From Rhodospirillales bacterium (lineage in GTDB: Bacteria; Pseudomonadota; Alphaproteobacteria; Acetobacterales; Acetobacteraceae): a stretch of 7,374 nt of DNA. The number at the start of each line of letters is the position of its first letter. The stretch's first letter is position 1. Location of the stretch: assembly GCA_028866445.1 (NCBI GenBank), contig JAGWIE010000062.1, positions 1 to 7,374 of the forward strand, in the 5' to 3' direction. The notes under the pieces are model-generated. The model saw nothing but the letters and a program-made list of their open reading frames with translations. It did not search any database and was not told where the DNA came from. Positions 1 to 7,335 of the stretch are shown here, piece by piece. Position numbers and translations under genes: made by a program.

Positions 1-52
1 GCGCGGCGTTGCCGAAAGGTGGCGCTGCGCTGTAGCGAAGAAGGATCGTTGA
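1..52 (+). other. Possible 3' end of an upstream gene
   Basis: Two plus-strand frames could be the tail of a preceding gene. One is open from base 2 and stops with TGA at 50-52, sharing its final A with the ATG at 52, the TGATG arrangement typical of translationally coupled genes. Its last residues would be VAERWRCAVAKKDR. The other is open from base 3 and stops with TAG at 33-35, ending in ALPKGGAAL; its codons look more ordinary. Neither tail is recognisable as a family. Either would mean that the pump operon starts further upstream, which fits the lack of any visible promoter before base 52. With so little sequence this remains a suggestion. Confidence 0.35.
41..45 (+). promoter_or_regulatory. 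Ribosome binding site deciding the start of the outer-membrane factor
   Basis: AAGGA lies six bases before the ATG at 52. The frame stays open further upstream to a GTG at 19, but that start would put eleven mostly polar residues ahead of the signal peptide. The ATG at 52, with this Shine-Dalgarno and an immediately usable lipoprotein signal, is preferred. A second ATG at 64 would also keep the lipobox but lacks an equally placed site. Confidence 0.7.
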
Positions 53-1452
53 TGACTCACCGCATGTTCCGACCCGCGCTGGCGCCGGTGCTCGCGCTTG
101 TGCTTGCCGGATGCGCGACGTACCGCGCGATGCCGCTATCGGAGCGGCCCAATCTTGCATCTAACATCGCAGATCTTGACCGGACGATCCCCGCATCCGC
201 GGGTGCGCCGGCCCAGACCATAGCGGTAGATCAACCCCTCTCGATCGATCAAATCGGCGTTCTTGCTATTTTGAACGATCCTGACCTCGCATCTGAACGC
301 GGGCAGCTTGATAACGCGCGTGCCAGCCTGTTGAGCGCGACCATTCTGCCCAACCCGCAAGTGTCGCTGGGCTTTGCAGCACTTCTTGGCGGGCCTGGTG
401 CGTCCACTCCAGCCTATACGGCGTCATTGTCGCAAGACATCATGTCTCTGGTTACATACCGGGCGCGTGTTGCCGGTGCACGCGACAGTTTCAAATCGGT
501 CAACGCCTCGCTGCTCTGGCAGGAATGGCAGGTGGCGCAGAAGGCGCGCTTGCTCGCCTTGACCGTTTATAGCGACGAGCAGACGATCAGATATAGCAAC
601 AACGAATTGTCTTTGCTGACCAACGAGCTCGGTGGTGTGCAGCAACAGACGGCAAGCGGAAATCTTGATCTGACCGCCGAGGCGCCGCTGACCGCGGCCG
701 TTGCAACTGCGCAGTCAGCCCTTGCCACTGCTGAGATTACGCAGCTCTCCGACTGGCAATCGCTTAACGCACTGCTTGGCCTTGAGCCGGATACTCGCTT
801 TGCGATCGCGGAACCCAGCGTGGCACCCCCGCCTTCGAATGTGTCGGAACTTCTGGCCTCACTGCCGGAACGCCGGCCTGATCTCATCGGGCTGCAGCTT
901 GGATATGCTTCATCTGAGGCTTCGCTGCGCGAGGCGATTTTGATGCAGCTTCCGTCTCTGGTGTTTGGCCCGGTTTATAACCAAGACACCTCCGACGTTA
1001 AGTCGCTTGGCCCAACCGCGACGTTCGACCTGCCGATCTTTAACCGTAACCAGGGCGGCATTGCCGCTGCCAAGGCAACGCGTGAGCAGCTTTACGCTGA
1101 GTATCAGGCGCAGCTCGATAGCGCTGAAAGCAATGTGAAAGCGCTGCAGCAGCAGATCGTCGTGCTGCAGAAAGATTACCAGGACGCTGCTAATGCAGTT
1201 ACCGGCGCTTCTTCGGTCGCGAATAACGCCGGCCAGGCTTATGGTCAGGGAAGCATCGATCAGCGTTCGCTGGTTGATTACCAGACCACGGTGCTGGAAC
1301 GTCAGCTCGACGCCGTCAACTTCAAGACGCAACTACTGTCGGATGAAGTTACGCTAGGTGCCGAACTTGGTGTTGGCCTGCCAAAAACGCTGCTCGCCGA
1401 GCACCCGATATCCCCTAATACCACGAATCAAGACCAGGTGACGCCCCAATGA
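52..1452 (+). CDS. Outer-membrane efflux lipoprotein, TolC/CzcC (OEP) family
   Basis: This is the outer-membrane channel of a tripartite RND pump. Three copies would form a beta-barrel in the outer membrane and a long helical tunnel in the periplasm. The 466 residues begin with a lipoprotein signal peptide, with a hydrophobic stretch at 9-19 and lipobox LAGC at 18-21. Cys21 is the predicted acylation site, and Ala rather than Asp follows it, consistent with outer-membrane sorting. Two OEP repeats follow, roughly 63-245 and 270-445. Each has a strand-forming stretch (about 101-130 and 301-330) between helical hairpins. Family motifs include LLGLEPD (241-247), ERRPDL (273-278) and LPIFNRNQGGIAAA (327-340); the last resembles CzcC-type channels of metal exporters. 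The length is normal. The last codons overlap the adaptor start by four bases, so translation is probably coupled. The family is clear but the substrate is not; the CzcC likeness does not prove metal export. Confidence 0.93.
   Translation: MTHRMFRPALAPVLALVLAGCATYRAMPLSERPNLASNIADLDRTIPASAGAPAQTIAVDQPLSIDQIGVLAILNDPDLASERGQLDNARASLLSATILPNPQVSLGFAALLGGPGASTPAYTASLSQDIMSLVTYRARVAGARDSFKSVNASLLWQEWQVAQKARLLALTVYSDEQTIRYSNNELSLLTNELGGVQQQTASGNLDLTAEAPLTAAVATAQSALATAEITQLSDWQSLNALLGLEPDTRFAIAEPSVAPPPSNVSELLASLPERRPDLIGLQLGYASSEASLREAILMQLPSLVFGPVYNQDTSDVKSLGPTATFDLPIFNRNQGGIAAAKATREQLYAEYQAQLDSAESNVKALQQQIVVLQKDYQDAANAVTGASSVANNAGQAYGQGSIDQRSLVDYQTTVLERQLDAVNFKTQLLSDEVTLGAELGVGLPKTLLAEHPISPNTTNQDQVTPQ
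1436..1441 (+). promoter_or_regulatory. Ribosome binding site of the adaptor gene
   Basis: AGGTGA lies seven bases before the ATG at 1449, inside the last codons of the outer-membrane factor. It matches the 3' part of the full anti-Shine-Dalgarno complement. Together with the ATGA overlap it supports the ATG at 1449 as start. Confidence 0.6.
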
Positions 1453-2510
1453 AACGACTGTCCTTATTCGCTCTTGCCCTAGGCATTTCTCCTCTTTTGG
1501 CGTGCGGCCCTGCCGCCGCCGATGATACGCCCAGCGTGCTTGCAAAACTGGCTCCGCTTACGAAGGGGGCGCTTCCGAATCTCATCACCGTGTATGGGCA
1601 GGTGGGACCAGATTCCGCAGGCCGCCAGGCGCTGATTGCGCCGGTGGAAGCTGCTGTGACCAATGTTTTCGTCCGTACCGGGCAACCGGTGACAAAGGGT
1701 GAGAAGCTGGTTGAACTCACGCCGAGCCCAAACTCGGCCACATCTTATGAGCAGGCGAAATCCGCTCTTAGCCTGGCTTCTAATGTTGTTGAGCGCACCC
1801 GCTCCCTGGTTGCGAGCCATCTCGCCACCCAGCAGGATTTGGCGCAGGCTGAAAAAAATGAGTCTGACGCGCGTGCGACCTTTGATGCCTTGAGCAGCCA
1901 AGGTGCCGCCGGCGCGCATGATCTTGTGGCGCCGTTTGATGCGATTGTTACACAGATACAGGCGTCGCCAGGCGATGTTGTCTCTCAAGGGGCGCCGGTG
2001 ATCGATCTGGTTCAGCCCAACGGACTGATGGTGATTGCAGGCGTTGTGCCGAGCGATGCAATGTCTGTTAACGCGGGCGACCCCGTAACGCTGACGCCGA
2101 TTGATGGCGGTAATTCAGTGCAGGGTAATGTTACATTTCGTGGTTCGTTCGTTGATTCAACAAACGGGCTAGTGCCGGTTGACGTGAGCGTGCCGTCGAA
2201 TGGTGCCTTGCTGGGCGAGATGTTCCGCGCTGACATCGATGTCGGCAATGTTAGCGGCTATCTCGTGCCGCACCACGCGGTGTTGGTGGATGATTCTGGC
2301 GTGCCTTATGTCGTGCAATCCGACAAAATGGTCGCGAAAATTGTTTCGGTTAAGGTTCTCGACTCAAATGGCAACCAAGATGTGATCAGCGGTCCGCTGG
2401 ACCCGTCCATGCCGCTTGTTGTTGATGGCGCTTATCAGATGTCTGACGGTACGCCGATTCAGGTTAATACAGGCAGTGGCGCTGCCGCGGCTGCTCCGGG
2501 GGGGAATTAA
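1449..2510 (+). CDS. RND periplasmic adaptor (membrane fusion protein, HlyD/AcrA/CzcB type)
   Basis: This protein bridges the inner-membrane permease and the outer-membrane channel in the periplasm. The 353 residues start with a signal sequence. It can be read as cleaved by signal peptidase I after the Ala run at 22-24, or as a lipoprotein with an imperfect lipobox, LLAC at 16-19. The barrel-sandwich (lipoyl-like) halves are about 60-92 (APVEAAVTNVFVRTGQPVTKG) and 156-190 (APFDAIVTQIQASPGDVVSQG). They flank a short alpha-hairpin at about 97-150. A beta-barrel domain follows (about 192-265), then the membrane-proximal domain (about 270-340) opening with VPHHAVLV. The tail is a low-complexity Gly/Ala run. 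Apart from His275-His276 I see no His- or Met-rich metal-binding extension of the kind found in some CzcB or CusB proteins. Its reading overlaps the channel gene by four bases and stops one base before the permease start. The family call is firm; the substrate is unknown. Confidence 0.9.
   Translation: MKRLSLFALALGISPLLACGPAAADDTPSVLAKLAPLTKGALPNLITVYGQVGPDSAGRQALIAPVEAAVTNVFVRTGQPVTKGEKLVELTPSPNSATSYEQAKSALSLASNVVERTRSLVASHLATQQDLAQAEKNESDARATFDALSSQGAAGAHDLVAPFDAIVTQIQASPGDVVSQGAPVIDLVQPNGLMVIAGVVPSDAMSVNAGDPVTLTPIDGGNSVQGNVTFRGSFVDSTNGLVPVDVSVPSNGALLGEMFRADIDVGNVSGYLVPHHAVLVDDSGVPYVVQSDKMVAKIVSVKVLDSNGNQDVISGPLDPSMPLVVDGAYQMSDGTPIQVNTGSGAAAAAPGGN
2498..2504 (+). promoter_or_regulatory. G7 tract acting as ribosome binding site of the permease
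   Basis: Seven consecutive G residues end seven bases before the GTG at 2512 and are followed by AA, giving a purine-rich Shine-Dalgarno-like sequence inside the last codons of the adaptor. This supports GTG 2512 as the start. The permease frame is open back to at least 2416, but starting there would add a 32-residue Arg/Leu-rich leader that lies entirely within the adaptor gene. Confidence 0.55.
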
Positions 2511-2511
2511 C

Positions 2512-5500
2512 GTGAATTTTGTCTCCTGGGTTGAACATCATCGCCGATCGGTGATGGTGTTCGCGGTGGCTCTTGCCATCGCGGGTGTCTTCGCCATCGC
2601 CAAAATGCCATATGGCGTTTATCCGGTCATCAGCTTTCCGCGTGTGCGTATTGAAATTGATGCCGGGTCCAGGCCCGCGCAGCAACAGCTTTATGACGTG
2701 ACGGCGCCGGTCGAAACCGTGCTGCGCCAGATTCCGCATGCGCTGAACGTGGAATCGACAACGTCTCGCGGATCAACGGAACTCTTTGTCGATTTCCCCT
2801 GGGGAACTGACATGAACCTCGCCCAGCTTGGGGTTGAGGGCGCGATGTCCCAGATTCTGCCGGACCTTCCGTCGGGTACGACCTATAACGTCATTCAGAT
2901 GTTGCCGAACATCATCATGCCGTTCTCCTCGTATTCACTGACATCTGATTCAGTTTCGCAGGTGGATCTGCTGAGGCTGGCGCAATATCAGATCGCGCCG
3001 ATGTTGATGGGGATCAATGGTATTTCTTATGTCGGCACGCTTGGTGGTGACCAGGAGGAAGTTCAGGTTCACCTGAACCCCGCGCAGCTGAAGGCTTTCG
3101 GCCTGACGGCGGATGATGTTTCCAATGCGATTACGAAGGCCAATACGCTTGAGGGCATTGGGCATTTGCAGGACCATGATCTGCTTTACCTGATGTTTGC
3201 AAATAATGGTCTCACCGGTTTGAAGTCGATCCGCGATATTACCCTGCAGACAGCGCAGCATGGTATTGTCCGGCTTGCTGACCTTGGCACGGTAACCGAT
3301 GGTGTGGTGCCGAGATGGTATCTGGTTGTTGACCAAGGCAAGCCTTCGGTTGAGATCAACGTTTATCAGCAATCTTCGGCAGACGTAGTTTCGCTACAAG
3401 ATCAGGTGGCGAAAAAGCTGGCGGATTTCATGAAGACGCAGCCTAAGGCCATTCATCTGGTTAAATGGTACGACCAGACACAGCTTGTTGGTTCGTCTGT
3501 TGCTGCTGTGCAAGAAGGTATCGTTATCGGCCTCATTCTTGCGGGCTTGGTGGTGCTGTACTTCCTGCGGAACTGGCGAGCGACGGCGGTAGCGATGATC
3601 ATCGTGCCGATGGCGGTTACGACAACATCTCTGGTGCTCTATGTGCTTGGCATGTCCTTCAACATGATGACGCTGGGTGGTCTCGCGGCGTCCATCGGCT
3701 TGTTGATTGACGACGTGATCGTGATGATCGAACAGATCGCGCGGCGTGCCGGTGTACCGGGCCTGGAAAACCCCGAGGCGACAGTTTTGGAATCGGCGAA
3801 GGAGTTCCTGAAGCCGCTTACCGGCTCCAGCCTCGCGACCATCGTCATCTTTATTCCGCTGGCATTCCTTGATGGCGTTACTGGTGCGTTCTTCAAGTAC
3901 CTCTCACTCACCATGGCGGTGGCGCTGATCATTTCTTATCTGTTGACGGCTTTCGTCGCGCCGATATTCGCGCGCTCGATGATCGACTTCAAGAAATGGC
4001 ATGACCCGAGCCACGATAAGCCTGGTGCGATGCGGCTTACCCATGCACGGCTGCTTGATGGGGCGTTGAAGCGACCGATATTCTTGCCGATTGGTATCGT
4101 TCTGCTACTCGCCATTGGCTATGTTGCCATGAACCACACCGGTTCCGGCTTCTTGCCAAACATGGACGAAGGTGGATTCGTTTTCAATTATCAAACGAAC
4201 CCCGGCACCTCGCTCATCGAAACCAATAAGCAGTTGGCCACGGTTGAGAAGATTCTTACGGATGACAAATATGTCGCGGCGTTTTCCCGGCGTACTGGTG
4301 GTGGCCTGGGCGGTGACCTTAATGAACCGAATATGGGTGATATCTATGTGCGGTTGATTGACCCGAGCAAGCGTCCCAACATCTGGAAGGTGATGGATAC
4401 CATCAATGATGAGGTGACGAATCAGGTGCCTGGTTTGAGCTTCGGTATTGATCAGCTTCTGGGCGATCAGATTGGCGATATGGTGGGTCGACCTGAACCG
4501 ATTGTGATTAACCTTGCTTCTAAAAATCCGGCCGGTTTGAACGATGTTGCCACGAATGTTGCGAATGATCTCGCTAATGTGCGCGGTATCGATCCATCGT
4601 CGATCAATAATGGTGTGGTGCCGGCGGGTGACGCGTTGGAGGTTCAAGTTAATAACGCGGCTGCCAGCCTGAATGGCATGACGGCGAACGATGTGCAGAC
4701 CCAGGTGGATAACTATCTGGAAGGCACAGTGGTGACGCAATTTATCGGTGAGGCTGGCGATGTTGGCATTCGCCTCAAGGTAGATTCGCCAACCACCGGA
4801 CAGCTGCGGCAGAACCAGCTAGAGACTCTTCCGATAACTGCACCGGATGGCAGGGTATTCCCGCTCAAGGCTGTGGCGAAGGTGGTGTTTGTTGCTGGGC
4901 AGCCTGAAATTACGCGTGCCAACCTACAGCAAATTGTGCAGGTGACTGGCGAAGTTTCTGGCCGCGACCTGGGTGGCACTGCGGCGGATGTGCAAAAGAT
5001 GTTGAATAAACCTGGAGAGTTACCGCCTGGGGTTACGTATACACTTGGTGGCCAGTTTAAACAGCAACAGCAGGCGCAGCGTGGCATGATGGGCGTGTTT
5101 ACTGCGGCGATGGTCGCAGAAATCATCCTGTTGCTCTTCCTCTATGAAGAGTTGCTGCTGCCGATCATCATCATCGCGACATCTGTGATTTCAGTGAGTG
5201 CCGTATTCGTGGGTCTCTGGATCACGGGTATTGAGCTCAACATCACTGCGATGATGGGCATGGTGATGATCCTTGGTATCGGTACCGAGATGGCTGTGTT
5301 CTATGTCTCGGAATACCAAATGCTAGCCGAAACCATGCCGCGCCGCGATGCGTTGCATGAAGCTGCGCTCAACCGGCTTCGGCCGATCCTCATGAGCGTG
5401 GTGGCGATGGTGCTGGCCCTGCTGCCGCTTGGTGCCGCGGTGAGTGGATCGGGTGACCAGATGCAGCAGCCGCTTGCGGTGGCGATCATGGCGGGCATCG

Positions 5501-5583
5501 TCGTCCAGCTTCCGATGGTGCTGCTGGCGATGCCGGTGGCGATCGCGCTCACGCTGCCCCGCAGCGAGAGGCGAAAAGCCTGA
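2512..5583 (+). CDS. RND-family efflux permease (AcrB/CzcA superfamily)
   Basis: This is the inner-membrane, proton-driven engine of the pump, expected to work as a trimer. From GTG 2512 it has 1023 residues, the usual length. The order is TM1 (about 14-30), a first large periplasmic porter loop, TM2-TM6 (about 334-488), TM7 (about 520-540), a second porter loop, and TM8-TM12 (about 860-1015). TM4 carries GLLIDDVIVMIEQ with the Asp400-Asp401 pair, matching AcrB Asp407/Asp408 used in proton relay. TM10 carries LGIGTEMAVFY, placing Glu926 where AcrB has Lys940; CusA-type metal pumps also have Glu there. The sequence GVTGAFFKYLSLTMA at 455-469 resembles many proteobacterial proteins annotated only as RND permease or heavy-metal efflux. 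By-eye comparison puts Met608 and Met657 at two of the three CusA copper-binding methionines, with Asn559 at the third. The start is one base after the adaptor stop. The superfamily is certain; whether it exports metals or organic compounds is undecided. Confidence 0.95.
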   Translation: MNFVSWVEHHRRSVMVFAVALAIAGVFAIAKMPYGVYPVISFPRVRIEIDAGSRPAQQQLYDVTAPVETVLRQIPHALNVESTTSRGSTELFVDFPWGTDMNLAQLGVEGAMSQILPDLPSGTTYNVIQMLPNIIMPFSSYSLTSDSVSQVDLLRLAQYQIAPMLMGINGISYVGTLGGDQEEVQVHLNPAQLKAFGLTADDVSNAITKANTLEGIGHLQDHDLLYLMFANNGLTGLKSIRDITLQTAQHGIVRLADLGTVTDGVVPRWYLVVDQGKPSVEINVYQQSSADVVSLQDQVAKKLADFMKTQPKAIHLVKWYDQTQLVGSSVAAVQEGIVIGLILAGLVVLYFLRNWRATAVAMIIVPMAVTTTSLVLYVLGMSFNMMTLGGLAASIGLLIDDVIVMIEQIARRAGVPGLENPEATVLESAKEFLKPLTGSSLATIVIFIPLAFLDGVTGAFFKYLSLTMAVALIISYLLTAFVAPIFARSMIDFKKWHDPSHDKPGAMRLTHARLLDGALKRPIFLPIGIVLLLAIGYVAMNHTGSGFLPNMDEGGFVFNYQTNPGTSLIETNKQLATVEKILTDDKYVAAFSRRTGGGLGGDLNEPNMGDIYVRLIDPSKRPNIWKVMDTINDEVTNQVPGLSFGIDQLLGDQIGDMVGRPEPIVINLASKNPAGLNDVATNVANDLANVRGIDPSSINNGVVPAGDALEVQVNNAAASLNGMTANDVQTQVDNYLEGTVVTQFIGEAGDVGIRLKVDSPTTGQLRQNQLETLPITAPDGRVFPLKAVAKVVFVAGQPEITRANLQQIVQVTGEVSGRDLGGTAADVQKMLNKPGELPPGVTYTLGGQFKQQQQAQRGMMGVFTAAMVAEIILLLFLYEELLLPIIIIATSVISVSAVFVGLWITGIELNITAMMGMVMILGIGTEMAVFYVSEYQMLAETMPRRDALHEAALNRLRPILMSVVAMVLALLPLGAAVSGSGDQMQQPLAVAIMAGIVVQLPMVLLAMPVAIALTLPRSERRKA

Positions 5584-5628
5584 GGCTAAACCTCTACTGC
5601 CGCTGAAATAGGCGGGGGAGTTCAAATT

Positions 5629-5661
5629 AAACCCGGCCAGTGCAAACTGGCCGGGTTTTTT
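5629..5661 (+). terminator. Rho-independent terminator of the pump operon
   Basis: A perfect 12-bp stem pairs AAACCCGGCCAG (5629-5640) with CTGGCCGGGTTT (5647-5658) around the loop TGCAAA. A run of six T residues spans 5656-5661. It begins 46 bases after the permease stop. On the minus strand the stem is followed by TTTAATTT, so it may also stop transcripts coming from the histidine kinase, less efficiently. Confidence 0.93.
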
Positions 5662-5934
5662 GTGTCTTTAAATCGCGGTAGGGAGTGCGGTGGTTTCTCC
5701 CCCCCAATGGTGTAGGTTGGACGGCGATGGATTAATAAGTAAAGGGCGATTCAGACATGAGGTTACCCCGTGAAGCCGGTCGCTCTCATTTCAGCGCATT
5801 CTAAGGGGAAAGACCCCAAGCCCGGCCACGGCACTCCACCCATATGCGCTATTGGAAGCTGCGAGCGCACCCGCGTTCTAATAGCCAGCACGAACGCGGA
5901 TACTCGACTCGAGATGTTTCGTGGCAACCATTAT
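5662..5934. other. Intergenic stretch between convergent genes
   Basis: Between the terminator and the kinase stop there is no recognised gene. It contains a C7 run at 5699-5705 and a short GGGG-AAAGA-CCCC hairpin just before 5820. It also holds an 8-bp dyad at 5871-5899, an 11-base near-palindrome CTCGACTCGAG close to 5910, and the first part of a doubtful small ORF beginning at 5770. I see no tRNA, transposase remnant or terminal inverted repeats. Confidence 0.6.
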
Positions 5935-6015
5935 TCAAACATTCAGGGCCAGGAGTTTGACCTGGATCGCAATACCCGATTCGGTTCGGGCGAACACAAA
6001 ATTGCCGCCGTGTAG
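5770..6015 (+). CDS. Doubtful small ORF, 81 residues
   Basis: A GTG start at 5770 is preceded by GAGG seven bases upstream and opens a frame of 81 codons. The product starts MKPVALISAHSKG, is hydrophilic, has no membrane segment or signal peptide, and matches no family I know. Its last 81 bases run antisense to the 3' end of the histidine kinase, so that part may be open only by chance. No convincing promoter precedes it, and it lies downstream of a strong terminator. I list it because of its ribosome binding site and its position in an otherwise empty stretch. It is more likely spurious than real. Confidence 0.15.
   Translation: MKPVALISAHSKGKDPKPGHGTPPICAIGSCERTRVLIASTNADTRLEMFRGNHYSNIQGQEFDLDRNTRFGSGEHKIAAV
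5871..5899. repeat. Perfect 8-bp inverted repeat
   Basis: CCGCGTTC (5871-5878) and GAACGCGG (5892-5899) are perfect reverse complements around a 13-base spacer. The dyad lies 36 bases downstream of the histidine kinase stop on the minus strand. No T run follows on either strand, so it is not a classical intrinsic terminator. It could be an mRNA 3'-end stabilising hairpin, part of a factor-dependent terminator, an operator, or chance. Confidence 0.45.
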
Positions 6016-7335
6016 CCCCGCTATGGCCTGCGCCAAAGGCAGACCCAGGCCATAACCAGGGCGTTGGCGGGCTGCATCAACGCGGTAGAAACGCCGCAGC
6101 ACCAGGTTTTCTGCTTCAGCGGGTATGCCGCAGCCATCGTCGGTAATATGAAGCTCAATCCAGCAATCTTGCCTCGACGCCTGGATGAAAGCATGAGTAG
6201 CGCCCTGTGCGTGCAGCACAATGTTGTCCAGCAGATTTGAAAAAAGCTGGGCCAGCAATTCCCGGTCGCCCTGCACGAATAAACCTGTGTCTATCTCAGT
6301 GCGCAAAACGATACCATGTTCGGCCAATACCGGCTCGAAACTCTCGGTTAAAAGGGTTAGTAGGGCAGAGAGGTCAACCGGCGCGAACTGGGAGCGTCTG
6401 GCACCGGCCTCGATCTCCGCCAGACGCAGCATGGCCGAGAAAATTTCCAGCGCCTGGTCCAGTTGGGCGATGGCTTCGTCACAGACTTCCGCCAGCGCCG
6501 GATCGGTGAATCGCGCCTTGGAAAGCTCTAAATGCCCCCGCAAGCGAGCCAAAGGTGAGCGCAAATCATGGCTGATATCATTCGTTACCTGGCGAAGATT
6601 TTCCATCAGCTCCTGAATGCGTTGGAGCATTTGGTTCGTTTCTTCCGCCAGCCTGTCGAACTCATCGGCTGAATTGCTGACCTTAATCCGGCTGTTGAGG
6701 TCGCCTTCCATTATCTCGCGCAGCGTGGTGGCAAACCGGTCGACACGCCTTAGAGTGCCGCGGGCCGTTAGCAGGCTGATCAAAATTCCCAGCGCCAAAA
6801 TGGTGCCGAACACAGCAAGAAAGGAATGAGCGAGAAGCTTTTTTATTGTCACAAACCCGCTGGCATCTGCCGCAATGATAAGGCGTTCACCATCTGGGAG
6901 CCTGACAACCGTACCGCAGACTGCCAAGACATGGTTTGGCAGGGTTACGCCTGGTTGGCCAAACAAGACTTCCGACCCCTTCCAGTGATCTGCCAAATCA
7001 GCGGTTAGGCGAAAATTCCCAGCCTCCCATTGCCCGTTCGGGGCTAGGACGGCGTAGAACATACCGTTACCTTCAACGACTTCGGTCTGCACGTCCCGAA
7101 GGAGTTCATCTGGATTGTTTTGAATATCGAGCAGAATATCCGCCTGTGCATCAGCGACGCGTTGGTTAAGATGCGCGTGCCAGCCAGCATCCGCTGCGTG
7201 GTAGATAATGCCGAATACCAGCATTGTTCCTGCCAGCGAGGCCAGCGCGCCGAACAATGCCAGCCGGAAACCGGAAATGCGCCAAAGCGAGCGGACCCAA
7301 CTTTCAAGCCTCGTCAAGTTTGTACCCGGCGCCAC
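5935..7335 (-). CDS. Membrane sensor histidine kinase (HAMP, HisKA, HATPase)
   Basis: This is the sensor of a two-component system. It would autophosphorylate on His and pass the phosphate to the response regulator encoded just upstream. The 466 residues show TM1 (about 24-47), a periplasmic sensor region (about 48-165) without a recognised ligand fold, and TM2 (about 168-190). A HAMP linker follows (about 191-245), then the dimerisation domain with H-box NDISHDLRSPLARLRGH, in which His256 is the phosphorylation site. The ATP-binding domain has the N-box SNLLDN (366-371), the G1 box DDGCGIP (399-405) and the G2 box GYGLGL (427-432). All catalytic boxes are intact and the length is normal. The GTG start at 7335 overlaps the regulator gene by 32 bases and has no clear Shine-Dalgarno; a TTG at 7317 is an alternative, and coupled translation is likely. 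It converges on the efflux operon and may regulate it, but that is inference only. Confidence 0.93.
   Translation of the reverse strand: MAPGTNLTRLESWVRSLWRISGFRLALFGALASLAGTMLVFGIIYHAADAGWHAHLNQRVADAQADILLDIQNNPDELLRDVQTEVVEGNGMFYAVLAPNGQWEAGNFRLTADLADHWKGSEVLFGQPGVTLPNHVLAVCGTVVRLPDGERLIIAADASGFVTIKKLLAHSFLAVFGTILALGILISLLTARGTLRRVDRFATTLREIMEGDLNSRIKVSNSADEFDRLAEETNQMLQRIQELMENLRQVTNDISHDLRSPLARLRGHLELSKARFTDPALAEVCDEAIAQLDQALEIFSAMLRLAEIEAGARRSQFAPVDLSALLTLLTESFEPVLAEHGIVLRTEIDTGLFVQGDRELLAQLFSNLLDNIVLHAQGATHAFIQASRQDCWIELHITDDGCGIPAEAENLVLRRFYRVDAARQRPGYGLGLPLAQAIAGLHGGNFVFARTESGIAIQVKLLALNV

Noticed and set aside
910..1332. A 140-codon minus-strand ORF antisense to the outer-membrane factor
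   Set aside because: It is fully contained in a well-supported gene, and its translation shows no domain.
4105..4740. A 211-codon minus-strand ORF antisense to the permease
   Set aside because: It lies wholly within the permease coding sequence, has a His/Arg/Ile-biased composition typical of a shadow frame, and shows no family motif.
5582..5594. Small GAGG-CTAAA-CCTC hairpin at the permease stop
   Set aside because: It has only four base pairs and the strong terminator follows shortly after; it is likely chance.
5717..5745. Possible plus-strand promoter TTGGAC, 17 bases, TAAAGG
   Set aside because: The -10 match is poor and only a doubtful ORF follows; such partial matches are expected by chance.
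5751..5801. A 15-codon ORF from the ATG at 5757 and an 8-codon minus-strand ORF from 5758
   Set aside because: Both are too short, with no recognisable leader-peptide features or following structure.
5662..5934. Insertion-sequence remnant or tRNA gene in the gap
   Set aside because: I found no terminal inverted repeats, target duplication, transposase motif or cloverleaf.
6207..6829. Several plus-strand ORFs antisense to the histidine kinase
   Set aside because: They mirror the kinase codons, are rich in Ser/Arg, and overlap intact catalytic boxes on the other strand.
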